From Nonomuraea sp. NEAU-A123 (lineage in GTDB: Bacteria > Actinomycetota > Actinomycetes > Streptosporangiales > Streptosporangiaceae), in NCBI RefSeq assembly GCF_018603905.1, contig NZ_JAHFZZ010000009.1, forward strand, positions 124,001 to 188,000: DNA of 64,000 nucleotides, given 5' to 3'. Under the pieces are notes generated by a model. It was not told the DNA's origin, ran no database searches, and saw only the letters and a program-made list of their open reading frames with translations. This document shows positions 16,520 through 25,020 of the stretch, one piece after another. Made by a program: the position numbers and the translations under genes. Numbering within the stretch: position 1 is the stretch's first letter; every line of letters starts with the position of its first letter.

Positions 16520-17061
16520 GTGGGTGTTCCCCTCTTGTTCTTGCGCCGTTTATGGGAACGGCGCTCCAAGGAGAAAGGCGTTCCAGGCCATTCCAGTAAG
16601 CAGAATGGGCGGCCCGCCATGCCTGGCGCCAAAACCCGTTCGTGGCCGCTGGCCTGCGGGTTCGTGGCGCCATCAGGCAGCTCCGGGAGATCTGACTAAC
16701 ACTCCTTGAGTCCCTTCGGTTTTTCTTGGGCCTCTCTGGGCCTCGATTCGTCAGGGGCTTGTTGACGTTCATCGAGTTCGCGGTCTTGTCCGTTATGTCC
16801 CCTGGGCGGTTGGGGCGGGCCGTCGCATGTCGCGCCTCGTCCTGCCGGCCGGTTGCGGTGAACGCCGGCACGTCCGTGCGGCTCCTGTCTTCATCGTGGC
16901 CTGGTGCCCATCGTTCGGGCTGCGCCCAGGACGTCGGCTCGGCTCCAGGTCATCAGTGGCATCGTCTCCGAAAGTCGGCACCATCTGGCTGAGGGATAGC
17001 CGTTCTGACATAAGCCGGGACAAGGCGAAACATGCCCTGGGACAGTCGCGGCATGAAGACC
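16520..17061. other. Gap without a convincing gene
   Basis: 542 bases. Contains no frame with a ribosome site and family match. A T-rich stretch (CGGTTTTTCTTGGG near 16720) is present, but I cannot pair it into a clear terminator stem. The promoter for the leftward secreted-protein gene should lie just right of 16519. Confidence 0.35.
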
Positions 17062-17244
17062 ATGGACAGGCCGGACGTCGAGGTTGTGGAGCGGCTGCGG
17101 CGCGAGGGGGTGTCGCGGCGGAGCTACGCGGCCGTGCTGCGCAACGTGCTGCGGTCGGCGACACCCGGGGCGCACCCGTCCCGACCCGCCGCGAGCGCCG
17201 CGCCGACTCCATCCCGGCCGCCCGCGAGCGGTGCGCCGAGCTGA
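17062..17244 (+). CDS. Short protein sharing the N-terminal motif of the Cys-pair repeat protein
   Basis: 60 residues from ATG 17062 (ATG 17053 is alternative). MDRPDVEVVERLRREGVSRRSYAAVLRNVLRSATPG resembles the start of the 12114-14225 protein (EHVERLRKDGVPFRGYLDAGRHLVRLALPG): both have VERLRxxGVxxRxY, then Arg-rich helix and Pro-Gly. After that the frame becomes Pro/Ala/Ser-rich. It is probably a truncated relative or remnant rather than a working gene. It ends 10 bases before the next short lipoprotein-like gene. Confidence 0.4.
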   Translation: MDRPDVEVVERLRREGVSRRSYAAVLRNVLRSATPGAHPSRPAASAAPTPSRPPASGAPS

Positions 17245-17254
17245 GGCGGTCACC

Positions 17255-17518
17255 ATGCGCCGTACAGGACCCGCGCTCACCGCCGTGCTGCTGCTCGTGG
17301 TGTCCGCCACCTGCTCCTCCGCGCCGCCCTCGCCGCCGGGGGACACGCGGTCGCTGGGCGACATGACGACGAAGCCGCTGGCCTGCGACGGCCTGATCTC
17401 CGCCCGCGCCCTGCGCATCGTCGTCGGCGCGCTCCCCATCCTGACGACAACCACCGGGCTGCCCGACAAGCGCCCTGCCCAAGGGCCGCCGCTACACCTC
17501 GTGCGCGACCACAAATGA
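17255..17518 (+). CDS. Short putative lipoprotein
   Basis: 87 residues. MRRTGPALTAVLLLVVSATC is a plausible lipoprotein signal with Cys near residue 20. The remainder has LACDGLISARALRIVVGALP, faintly like the start of DUF3558-type lipoproteins, and then stops early, so it may be truncated. GAGGCGGT 4-11 bases before the ATG can serve as ribosome site. Its similarity is weak and I give no function. Confidence 0.4.
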   Translation: MRRTGPALTAVLLLVVSATCSSAPPSPPGDTRSLGDMTTKPLACDGLISARALRIVVGALPILTTTTGLPDKRPAQGPPLHLVRDHK

Positions 17519-17551
17519 GCAATCTTGCCGCATGGGTGACGCACGATCATT

Positions 17552-17585
17552 AAAAACGCCCCATCGCCCTGGTGGGTGATGGGGC
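17552..17585 (-). terminator. Rho-independent terminator after tRNA-Val(CAC)
   Basis: On the minus strand the stem GCCCCATC/GATGGGGC, extended by CCC/GGG, encloses a small loop and is followed by GTTTTTA. It lies 15 bases downstream of the tRNA 3' end, so it most likely ends that transcript. Confidence 0.85.
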
Positions 17586-17599
17586 CTCTGACGTGCTGG

Positions 17600-17671
17600 T
17601 GGGCGATACTGGGATCGAACCAGTGACCTCTTCGGTGTGAACGAAGCGCTCTCCCGCTGAGCTAATCGCCC
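17600..17671 (-). tRNA. tRNA-Val (anticodon CAC)
   Basis: A canonical cloverleaf is read on the minus strand: acceptor GGGCGAT/ATCGCCC, D arm GCTC...GAGC, anticodon stem CTTCG/CGAAG with loop TTCACAC (anticodon CAC), T arm ACTGG-TTCGATC-CCAGT, discriminator A. CCA is not encoded (ACC follows). It decodes GUG. Confidence 0.96.
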
Positions 17672-18096
17672 GCCCTGCGGCCCCTTGCGGCGCCGACGGG
17701 AAAACCATACCGCACTCCGGCACCTGGTGGCGAAGCGGCGGGAGGCTCGGATGGGATTCGGGGAAAGGGTGCGGTTGCCCATCGGCGTGGTGGCTCGTTG
17801 GCATACCATCGTCGTGTTCCGGTAGGTGCCGATCGTGATCTTTTCTCAAGGAACGTTCTTGGTGGGCCCCCGGAACAGGCTCCACGAACACGCAAAACCC
17901 TTGTAAATACGACCCGATTGATGCCGTTTAGCCTGGTAGATGCCTAAATGTCCAGCTGTGATGTGCGTTACAGAAGGGCCTAGGAGCGGAATCTTTCCTA
18001 CAGGTTTCTTCGTTCCGCGTGATAGCTCAGGACGAAGTCCGTCAGAGCAGTGATAGCCCCGAAGAGGGGACCTTCGACGAAAAGGTTTGGCTGACG
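17672..18096. other. Gap upstream of ssgB
   Basis: 425 bases between the tRNA start and the ssgB start. A minus-strand frame here runs across the tRNA and is rejected. The ssgB promoter should lie in this segment, whose local GC content falls near 17890-17960, but I cannot assign sigma-factor boxes with confidence. Confidence 0.35.
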
Positions 18097-18513
18097 ATGA
18101 ACAGCACCACCGTCTCCGCCGAGCTTGGCCTTCGGCTTGTGGTCCCCGACCGTACTACCGTCCCCCTGCTCGCCGGACTGAGTTACACAGCCGACGACCC
18201 GTACGCCATCCGCATGGCCTTCCACGTAGGGAACGACGAACCGGTCGAGTGGATCTTTGCCCGAGAGTTGCTGACAGTTGGCATCGTGAGACGCGTCGGC
18301 GACGGCGACGTGCAGGTATGGCCCGCACGCGCCGACGGCGAACGCACCCTGCACATCAGCTTGACGTCACCGTTCGGGCAGGCACTGTTCGAAGTGCCGC
18401 TGGCGCCGTTGACCGAGTTCCTCCACCGCACCTACGAGAAGGTGCCCGCTGGTCGCGAGACCGACTTCATGGACCTGGATGCCGAGCTCACCAACATGCT
18501 CTGGCCTTCTTAA
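18097..18513 (+). CDS. ssgB: SsgB-type sporulation/cell-division regulator
   Basis: 138 residues, the normal size for SsgA-like proteins. MNSTTVSAELGLRLVVPD, YTADDPYAIRMAFH, EPVEWIFARELL, GDGDVQVWPAR, LTSPFGQALFEVPLAPLTEFL and the acidic end match SsgB closely. In sporulating actinomycetes SsgB localises at future septum sites and recruits FtsZ. ATG 18097 is chosen by alignment to the family; the frame is open further upstream to 18019. Its presence supports a morphologically complex, sporulating host. Confidence 0.92.
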   Translation: MNSTTVSAELGLRLVVPDRTTVPLLAGLSYTADDPYAIRMAFHVGNDEPVEWIFARELLTVGIVRRVGDGDVQVWPARADGERTLHISLTSPFGQALFEVPLAPLTEFLHRTYEKVPAGRETDFMDLDAELTNMLWPS

Positions 18514-18997
18514 AACCCTCTTTTTGATCTTTGACGGCTCAGCACGGTGGGCCCCACCCGCCGTACGGGGCTGAGGTCTGTCCAGGGGCACGCTCCTCCG
18601 GTGGAGGTGGTTTCGCGCCGTGACGTGCGTGTTCTTGGCCCCGGTCCGGGGATTGGGCTGATGTTTGTGATCTAGGCTCTGCCTCGTCGGGAGCTTGCCG
18701 TACCCCGCTCCTGCCATGCGCCCCTTGACGCGTCCCGCCGCGGTTTCGCCCCCCCGAGGGGTTTTCACCGAAGACCACGAAGCCTCGCCACGCTCTCCGA
18801 GTTTTTCGTTGATCTTCCATCTATCTGATGCTAGTAATGAAGGACCCCTTCATAAAGCAAGAAGCCCTCATGCCACCTGCGGACGACAGGCGCTGACCTT
18901 GGCCGAGGTTTCGGACACAGAGATCGCCCGACACCGTGCGCTCAGTGCCTCGCGCCTACGGCAGAGCGCCGGCGACCGTACCTTCAGGAGAACCACC
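18514..18997. other. Gap downstream of ssgB
   Basis: 484 bases. I see a small CCTCC/GGAGG hairpin at 18595-18607 but no gene and no clear terminator. The last 20 bases contain the AGGAG ribosome site of the next gene. Confidence 0.35.
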
Positions 18998-20332
18998 ATG
19001 ATCGCGCGATTAACCGCCGTGGTCCTGCTCCTCATCACCGTGCTCATCGTCCCGGCCCCCGCCGACGCCGCCACGGGCTACGCGCTGACGGCATCGGAAC
19101 TGGCTTCGGTGCGACCGTTGAGATTCACCTCGACCATGGCCGCGCGTGACTCGGTGGTCTCCACCCTGCCGGTGACCAAGGTCAGGATGGACGCCGTCAT
19201 TGCCGGCGGCTACCTCACCCGTGCGATCTGCCACCCCACCAACCTCCACCTCTCGGCGCAAGTCAGCGGATTCTGCTGGAACAGCACCGACGACACGACC
19301 GCGAACTGGTTCCCGCAAGGAATCACCGGCAGCGGTGATGGCATGAACGGCTCGGTGCTCTACCCGCCCTGCGACGGCTGCGCAGGCCGGAAGATCGTGG
19401 CGGTGAGCTGGCGCAGCGGCGCGTCCCACGAATATGGAGCCAACCGGCTGGCCAGGGTCACTTTCGTCGATGTCACCAACGGGGCAGCGGGCGCCCCATA
19501 CGGACATGTCCTGCTGGTCGAACCCGATGACAGCGCCGAGGGTTTCCGCGAGATCGCCAGTCACGCCGACGGCATCTCGTGGTACGGCAACAAGCTCTTC
19601 CTCGTCACCGGCGGCGACCCGGACGTGTCCGGAGGCGACCGGCTGGTACGCGTCTTCGACCTCACCCATGTATGGAAGATGAATTCCACCGCGTCAGGAA
19701 ACGTCGGCTGCCTCGGCGGTGTCTGCTCGGCAGCGTACTCAAGGTACGCCTTGCCACAGATCGGCTACTACCGGCTCAGCTCGCCGGCGGTGTGCGTCAG
19801 CCTCGACCTGGCGAGGCCATGTCTGAACGGGGTCTCGCTCGATCGGAGCGGCACCGACCACCTGACCACTGTCGAATACCGGAAAGGCGGTTCCGGAGGG
19901 AAGATCCTCCGCTGGCCCCTCGATGCGTCCACGGCCCTGCTCAAGACCGGCTCCGACGGGCTCGTTCACCCAACCGAGGGATGGACCAGTCCCATCTGGG
20001 ACCTCCAAGGCGGCGTGTTCACCGGCAACGAGGGCATCTTTGTCGGGTTATGCCCTGAGGGCTCGCCTTCCGTCACCTACATGCCGGGTGGTACGGCAAG
20101 CGTTTCCGGAGAGTTCAGGAAGTCCTGCCTCCACCGCGTCACGGTTTCCGCCGACCACAGCACGCTCGACGTCCGTTACCTGACGACCGCTCCCGGCAAC
20201 GCGCAGAACATCTCGTACTGGCCGGCGAGCGGGGAAGCGTGGCTGGTCAACGAATTCCGCGGGGACACTGACGGCGTATACGCGAGCGATCGCCTGGTGC
20301 TGGCGTTGAGCTGCCCGGATCTCAGCTGCTGA
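18998..20332 (+). CDS. Secreted hypothetical protein
   Basis: 444 residues. Signal peptide MIARLTAVVLLLITVLIVPAPADA followed by a mature protein rich in Gly/Ser/Thr and beta-strand patterns (ICHPTNLHLSAQVSGFCW, VAVSWRSGASHEYGANRLARV, DGISWYGNKLFLVTGG, RVFDLTHVW), with many Cys that could form disulfides. The arrangement suggests a beta-propeller-like extracellular protein. ATG 18998 has AGGAG 7 bases upstream. No named family recognised. It stands alone between ssgB and the DUF305 gene. Confidence 0.8.
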   Translation: MIARLTAVVLLLITVLIVPAPADAATGYALTASELASVRPLRFTSTMAARDSVVSTLPVTKVRMDAVIAGGYLTRAICHPTNLHLSAQVSGFCWNSTDDTTANWFPQGITGSGDGMNGSVLYPPCDGCAGRKIVAVSWRSGASHEYGANRLARVTFVDVTNGAAGAPYGHVLLVEPDDSAEGFREIASHADGISWYGNKLFLVTGGDPDVSGGDRLVRVFDLTHVWKMNSTASGNVGCLGGVCSAAYSRYALPQIGYYRLSSPAVCVSLDLARPCLNGVSLDRSGTDHLTTVEYRKGGSGGKILRWPLDASTALLKTGSDGLVHPTEGWTSPIWDLQGGVFTGNEGIFVGLCPEGSPSVTYMPGGTASVSGEFRKSCLHRVTVSADHSTLDVRYLTTAPGNAQNISYWPASGEAWLVNEFRGDTDGVYASDRLVLALSCPDLSC

Positions 20333-20442
20333 GACCAAGAACGGGCGGTGGATGCCGGAGTTCCCACGGCACACGCCTGCGGTGGCAGTGGCTCGGTCCC
20401 GCCCCGTAGGGGGTATGTCGGTTTTCTGGACGTTTGCTGGGA

Positions 20443-21093
20443 TTATTGGGGTATCGAGGTCAGGGCTGCTTTCATTCTCGTAATCTCGATGCTCTGGCCC
20501 GAGTAGACGTCTCTCGCCATGCGTCTCATCTGCGGATCCGTGCCGGTGGAGCGTTCTTCTTCGGCCATCTTCAGGGCGCCGCCGTGGTGTCTGATCATGA
20601 GTTGCAGGAACAGGCGGTCGAAGGCGGCTGCGCGGGCCGTGCGCAGGGCGTTCATCTCCTCCAGGGTGGCCATGCCGTAGCCCTCGGGGCCGTGGGCGTG
20701 GTCGGCGGGGATCGGGCGGCCGAGGGAGGCGAGCCAGGAGGAGATGGCGGTGATCTCGGGACGCTGCGCGCCGGCGATCTGGTCGGCGAAGCGGCGTACG
20801 GACAGTGTCGTCGTACGGTCCTTGACCAGGCCGGTCATCTCCAGGGCCTGCCGGTGGTGCGGGATCATGCCTTCGGCGAAGCGGACGTCGGCGGCAGCCG
20901 GGGAGGGCGGCGGCTGGCCGAGGCGTTCGCCGGGCGTGGCCGTGCGAGCGGGGGTTCCCGGGCCCTGTGGGACGATCACCGGAGCGTCGGTGCCGATCGC
21001 GGACGGCTGTTCCGGTTCCCGGGCGCACGCCGACAGCGCGAGCAGCACGAGTGCCGCCGAGACTGTGACGATGAGCGCACGCGACCGGGACAT
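20443..21093 (-). CDS. DUF305-domain lipoprotein
   Basis: About 216 residues. Lipoprotein signal MSRSRALIVTVSAALVLLALSAC with lipobox LSAC, a Pro/Ala-rich linker, then the DUF305 fold with both hallmark motifs: FAEGMIPHHRQALEMT and LQLMIRHHGGALKMA. DUF305 proteins are ferritin-like four-helix bundles, and the His/Met-rich motifs fit metal (often copper) binding. Alternative starts are ATG 21102 and 21111. It is divergent from the LVIVD lipoprotein gene, whose start lies only 45 bases away, so the two share a compact regulatory region; DUF305 and LVIVD genes are often neighbours. Confidence 0.9.
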   Translation of the reverse strand: MSRSRALIVTVSAALVLLALSACAREPEQPSAIGTDAPVIVPQGPGTPARTATPGERLGQPPPSPAAADVRFAEGMIPHHRQALEMTGLVKDRTTTLSVRRFADQIAGAQRPEITAISSWLASLGRPIPADHAHGPEGYGMATLEEMNALRTARAAAFDRLFLQLMIRHHGGALKMAEEERSTGTDPQMRRMARDVYSGQSIEITRMKAALTSIPQ

Positions 21094-21138
21094 CACTGAC
21101 ATAGCTTCCATACTGAGCCACGAACGAGAGGGAAGCGC

Positions 21139-22503
21139 GTGATCTTCGGAAAGGTACGGGGGGCGGTGGTGTGTGCGGCGGTGTTGCTGGTGGCCGCGTG
21201 CAGCGCCGGGCCGCAGGCGGGTCCGGGAGGGGAGGATCCCTCCGGAGACGCGGGCGAGCCGGTCAACACCTCCCAGCCGACCGGTGACGCGAAGACGAGC
21301 CCGAACGTCAAAAGGATCGCGCACATGCCCCGCACGGCGCCGCTCAACGGCGCCATGGACTGGAACACCGACCTGGCCTTCCAGGGCGACTACGCGTACG
21401 TGGGCAACTTCGGCGGGTTCTCGATCTACGACATCAGCGACCCGGCCAAGCCGAAGACGGTCAGCCAGGTCGACTGCCCGGCGGAGCAGAACGACGTCTC
21501 GATCTACGGCGACCTGCTGATCCTGTCGATCGACGAGCCGCGCAGCGACGCGAGCTGCGCCTCCACGACGAAGGGCCACTCCTGGGAGGGGCTGCGGATC
21601 TTCGACGTCAGCGACAAGAAGAACCCGAAGTACGTCTCGGCCGTCGCGACCGACTGCGGGTCGCACACGCACACGATGATCCCCGACGGGGAGACGCTGT
21701 ACGTGTACGTGTCGTCGCCCGGCCCCGAGCCGGAGTCGGAGACCTGCCCGCCGCCGCACGAACTCCTCCAGGTGGTGGAGATCCCCACCAAGAACCCCAA
21801 GGCCGCCAAGGTCGTGGCGAGGCCGAACTTCTTCCCGGACCGTGAGGAGACGGGTGCCGGCTGCCACGACATCACGGCGTACCCGGAGAAGAAGCTGGCC
21901 GCGGCCGCGTGCTTCGGCGACGGCGTGCTGCTCGACATCTCCGACCCGGTCAACCCCAGGGTGCTGCAGCAGATACGCGACGAGGAGAACTTTCAGCTCT
22001 GGCATTCGGCGACGTTCAACAACGACGCGACCAAGGTCGTGTTCGGCGACGAGCTGGGCGGCGGCTCCGCGCCGACCTGCGACCGGCAGACGCCGCAGAC
22101 CAAGGGCGCGGACGCGATCTACGACCTCGTGAACGGCAAACTGGAGCGGCGCGGCTACTTCAAGATCCCGCGCGAGCAGGAGGAGAACGAGAACTGCGTC
22201 GCCCACAACGGCTCGCTCCTCCCGGTGCCGGGCAAGGACATCATGGTCCAGTCGTGGTATCAGGGCGGCGTGTCGATCTGGGACTTCACCGACTCCTCCA
22301 GCCCCAAGGAGATCGGCTACTACGACCCGGCGCCGTACGACGGGGTCGCGGGCTCCTGGTCGGCCTACTACTACAACGGCTATATCTACTCCAGCGACAT
22401 CCGCGGCGGCCTGGACGTCATCGAGATCGACGACCCGCTGACCGACCCGGCCAAGCAGGTCAAGATGGATGACTTCAACGTGCAGACCCAGAAGTCCTAC
22501 TGA
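21139..22503 (+). CDS. LVIVD-repeat lipoprotein (beta-propeller)
   Basis: 454 residues. Lipoprotein signal (MIFGKVRGAVVCAAVLLVAAC, lipobox VAAC), then repeats of the LVIVD type: YAYVGNFGGFSIYDISDPAKP, LRIFDVSDKKNPKYV, GVLLDISDPVNPRVL, VSIWDFTDSSSPKEIGYYD, YSSDIRGGLDVIEIDDP. These build an extracytoplasmic propeller; many predicted members are linked to metal or stress functions, but the role is not established. GTG 21139 has AGGG upstream. The stop overlaps the convergent kinase gene by 7 bases. Confidence 0.9.
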   Translation: MIFGKVRGAVVCAAVLLVAACSAGPQAGPGGEDPSGDAGEPVNTSQPTGDAKTSPNVKRIAHMPRTAPLNGAMDWNTDLAFQGDYAYVGNFGGFSIYDISDPAKPKTVSQVDCPAEQNDVSIYGDLLILSIDEPRSDASCASTTKGHSWEGLRIFDVSDKKNPKYVSAVATDCGSHTHTMIPDGETLYVYVSSPGPEPESETCPPPHELLQVVEIPTKNPKAAKVVARPNFFPDREETGAGCHDITAYPEKKLAAAACFGDGVLLDISDPVNPRVLQQIRDEENFQLWHSATFNNDATKVVFGDELGGGSAPTCDRQTPQTKGADAIYDLVNGKLERRGYFKIPREQEENENCVAHNGSLLPVPGKDIMVQSWYQGGVSIWDFTDSSSPKEIGYYDPAPYDGVAGSWSAYYYNGYIYSSDIRGGLDVIEIDDPLTDPAKQVKMDDFNVQTQKSY

Positions 22504-24185
22504 GGTGCCGTGATGCTCCCCGCCCGCCAGTTGACGTAAGTGGTGACGAAGGAGGAGGCCACCCGGCCGGTCTCGTTGACCGCGCGCCAGGACAGGTCGA
22601 AGAAGATCGGCCTGTCGCGCGCGTCCAGCTTCAGCTTCCAGGTGAGCTGGGTGTCGGCGAGCTCGTCGGCGGTCCACCCGCCGGTGATCTCCGAGATCTT
22701 GTCCTGTACGATCTGCGGCCCCTTGGTGGTCACCAGGGACCCGGAGTAGGACCGCGCCTCCCCGCCGATCCGCGGCGTCACGCTGATCACGTCGAGCAGG
22801 ACGCCGATCCCGGCGGTCACGGGGACCATCTCGGCGAAGTAGAGCGCCTCCGATGTCTCCTTTCCGGTCACCGGCTTGCCGTCCATGTAGACCTTCGGCT
22901 CGTCGACGCTCTCGATGACGATCACCTGCCGGGTGTCGCCGACCGACTCGACCCGCATGTTGAAGTCCGTGGTCATGTCGTCGTTGGCGCCGAAGACGAG
23001 CTGGCCCCGGGCCTCGCCGTAGTAGGAGCTCTGGCTCAGGCCGCCCTCGTAGGTGAAGTCGGCCAGGGGCGTCACGATGGTCGCCGCCTCCACGGCCGCG
23101 ACCAGCTCCGCGGGCTTGGCGGGAGGCGGGCCGACCGCGGGCTCGGGCGTGCCGGAGGAAGACGTGCTCGGCGAGCCGGTGGCGGCGGCCGTGGTGGAGG
23201 TGATGTTCGTCCGCCCGGCCGAGCGCGCCCAGAGCAGCGCCCCGGTGACCACCAGACCCGTCGCCGCCAGGCCCGCCCCGGTCAGTACGTTCCTGCGCCC
23301 CATCAGCACCCGGGTGGCGGTGATCGTCGGCTCCTCCGGCTCCACCACGACGGTGGCCGCCAGCGCACCCTGTTCGAGCACGTCGGACTCCCCCGCGCGC
23401 CGGTCCTCGCCGAGCAGCTCCAGCAGGACGTCACGCGCCGTGGGACGGGCGGCGGGGTCCTTGGCCAGGCAGCGCGCCACGATCGCGCGCAAAGGCTCCG
23501 GCAGGTCGCCCAGGTCGGGCTCCGCCTGGAGGATCCGGTAGGCGACCGCGGCGATCGTGTCGCCGCCGAACGGCGGCCGCCCCGTGGCCGCGTACGCCAT
23601 CGTGGAGCCCCAGGCGAACACGTCGCCGGCCGCCCCGACCGGCCCGTCGCCGAACTGCTCGGGCGCCATGTAGGGCGGTGTCCCGGCCAGCCCGCTCTTG
23701 GTCGCGGTGAGCCCGGCGAGCCGGGCGATGCCGAAGTCGATGACCCGCGGCCCGTCCTTGGCCATCAGCACGTTGCCCGGCTTGAAGTCACGGTGCACCA
23801 CGCCCGCCCGGTGGATGGCGGTCAGCGCGGTGGCCGTGCTGATGGCCAGCCGGATGAGGTCCGCGCCACGCAGGGGCGCGACGTCGGCCAGGGACGGGCC
23901 GTCGATGTACTCGCTCACGACGTAGGGCGGGTCGTAGCCGAGGTCGGCGGTGATCACCCGGGCCGTGCAGAACTCGGCGACCTGCCTGGCGGCGGCGATC
24001 TCCCGCTGGGCCGAACGGTCGATGCCGCCCGCCCGGCCGGCCGCCATCACCTTGATCGCCACCTGCTCACCGTCAGGACCCGTGCCGAGGTAGACGACGC
24101 CCTGACCGCCCTGGCCGAGACGGCCCGTGATCAGGTAGTCGCCGAGCCGCGGCGGATCGCCCGGCCGGAGCGCACCGGCACCCAC
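22497..24185 (-). CDS. Membrane-anchored Ser/Thr protein kinase (PknB-like)
   Basis: 562 residues. Kinase domain about residues 15-270: glycine loop GRLGQGGQGVVYLG, VAIK Lys, catalytic VVHRDFKPGNVLM, DFGIARL, APE in YMAPEQF. A single transmembrane helix (VLTGAGLAATGLVVTGALLWA) lies near residue 310, followed by a Ser/Thr/Pro linker and an extracellular domain of about 200 residues with the pattern of LppX/LprG-like or DUF2092-type lipid-binding folds (FTYEGGLSQSSYYGEARGQLVF, VIVIESVDEPKVYMDG). It probably senses an external ligand. It is 4 bases upstream-adjacent to pabC but in a separate functional context. Confidence 0.92.
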   Translation of the reverse strand: MGAGALRPGDPPRLGDYLITGRLGQGGQGVVYLGTGPDGEQVAIKVMAAGRAGGIDRSAQREIAAARQVAEFCTARVITADLGYDPPYVVSEYIDGPSLADVAPLRGADLIRLAISTATALTAIHRAGVVHRDFKPGNVLMAKDGPRVIDFGIARLAGLTATKSGLAGTPPYMAPEQFGDGPVGAAGDVFAWGSTMAYAATGRPPFGGDTIAAVAYRILQAEPDLGDLPEPLRAIVARCLAKDPAARPTARDVLLELLGEDRRAGESDVLEQGALAATVVVEPEEPTITATRVLMGRRNVLTGAGLAATGLVVTGALLWARSAGRTNITSTTAAATGSPSTSSSGTPEPAVGPPPAKPAELVAAVEAATIVTPLADFTYEGGLSQSSYYGEARGQLVFGANDDMTTDFNMRVESVGDTRQVIVIESVDEPKVYMDGKPVTGKETSEALYFAEMVPVTAGIGVLLDVISVTPRIGGEARSYSGSLVTTKGPQIVQDKISEITGGWTADELADTQLTWKLKLDARDRPIFFDLSWRAVNETGRVASSFVTTYVNWRAGSITAPQ

Positions 24186-24189
24186 CAGA

Positions 24190-25020
24190 TCAGGGGGTGA
24201 GGTCGGCGGCGGCGTGCTCGGCGAAGATCCGCATCGCCTTCGCGGTGATCGGCCCCGGCGCCACCGGCAGCTCGGTCTCGTCGACCAGCTTGATCGGCTG
24301 GATGTCGCGGGTGGTGGAGGTGAGGAACGCCTCCTCGGCGGTGTACAGCGCCGACATCGGCACGTCGGTCTCCTCGCCGCCGCACCATTCGAGCACCAGC
24401 GCCCTGGTGACGCCGGCCAGGCAGCCGGACTCGAGCGTCGGGGTCAGCAGTTGCCCGTCGCGGACGATGAAGATGTTGGAGCCGGTGCCCTCGCACAGGT
24501 TGCCCGCGAGGTTGCCGAAGATGGCCTCGCCGCCACCGCGCGCCTTGGCGTAGGCCAGGGCCTTGGCGTTGTCGCCGTAGGAGATGCTCTTGACGCCGGA
24601 CAAGGCGCCGAGTTCGTTGCGCGGCCAGGGGACGACGGTGACGTTCGCGGTGCCGGGGAACGGCTTCTGCTCGTCGACGATCACGACCGAGGTGGTGCCC
24701 TGGTCGCCGCGGTCGGAGCCGAGGGGGCCCGGGCCGCTGGTGTAGGTGACGCGGATGCGGCCGAGCGGCCAGTCGGGGGCGGCGGCCAGGCACTTGCCGA
24801 TGCCGTCGGCGATGGCCCCGAGGTCGGGCTCGGGCAGGTCCATGCGCTGCGCCGACAGCGCGAGCCGGTCGAGGTGCCTGGTGAGCGCGAACGACTCGCC
24901 GTGCACGATCTTGATGGTCTCGAAGACTCCGTCGCCGACCATCAACCCGTGGTCGAACACCGAGACGGTCGCGGCCGCGGGGTCGAGCAGCTCCCCGTTG
25001 ACCCATACAGGGATAGTCAT
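24190..25020 (-). CDS. pabC: Aminodeoxychorismate lyase
   Basis: 276 residues, fold-type IV PLP enzyme. Features: VNGELLDPAAATVSVFDHGLMVGDGVFE at the start, Arg-rich HLDRLALSAQRM, the PLP Lys in GVKSISYGDNAKA, EGTGSNIFIV with the proton-handling Glu, and LTSTTRDIQPI near the end. It converts 4-amino-4-deoxychorismate to p-aminobenzoate and pyruvate for folate synthesis. A branched-chain or D-amino-acid aminotransferase identity is less likely given the gene overlap with PabB. ATG 25020 has AGGAGG 7 bases upstream; the start overlaps the PabB stop by 4 bases. Confidence 0.85.
   Translation of the reverse strand: MTIPVWVNGELLDPAAATVSVFDHGLMVGDGVFETIKIVHGESFALTRHLDRLALSAQRMDLPEPDLGAIADGIGKCLAAAPDWPLGRIRVTYTSGPGPLGSDRGDQGTTSVVIVDEQKPFPGTANVTVVPWPRNELGALSGVKSISYGDNAKALAYAKARGGGEAIFGNLAGNLCEGTGSNIFIVRDGQLLTPTLESGCLAGVTRALVLEWCGGEETDVPMSALYTAEEAFLTSTTRDIQPIKLVDETELPVAPGPITAKAMRIFAEHAAADLTP

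Noticed and set aside
17550..17891. Minus-strand open frame crossing tRNA-Val
   Set aside because: It runs through a canonical tRNA and its terminator.
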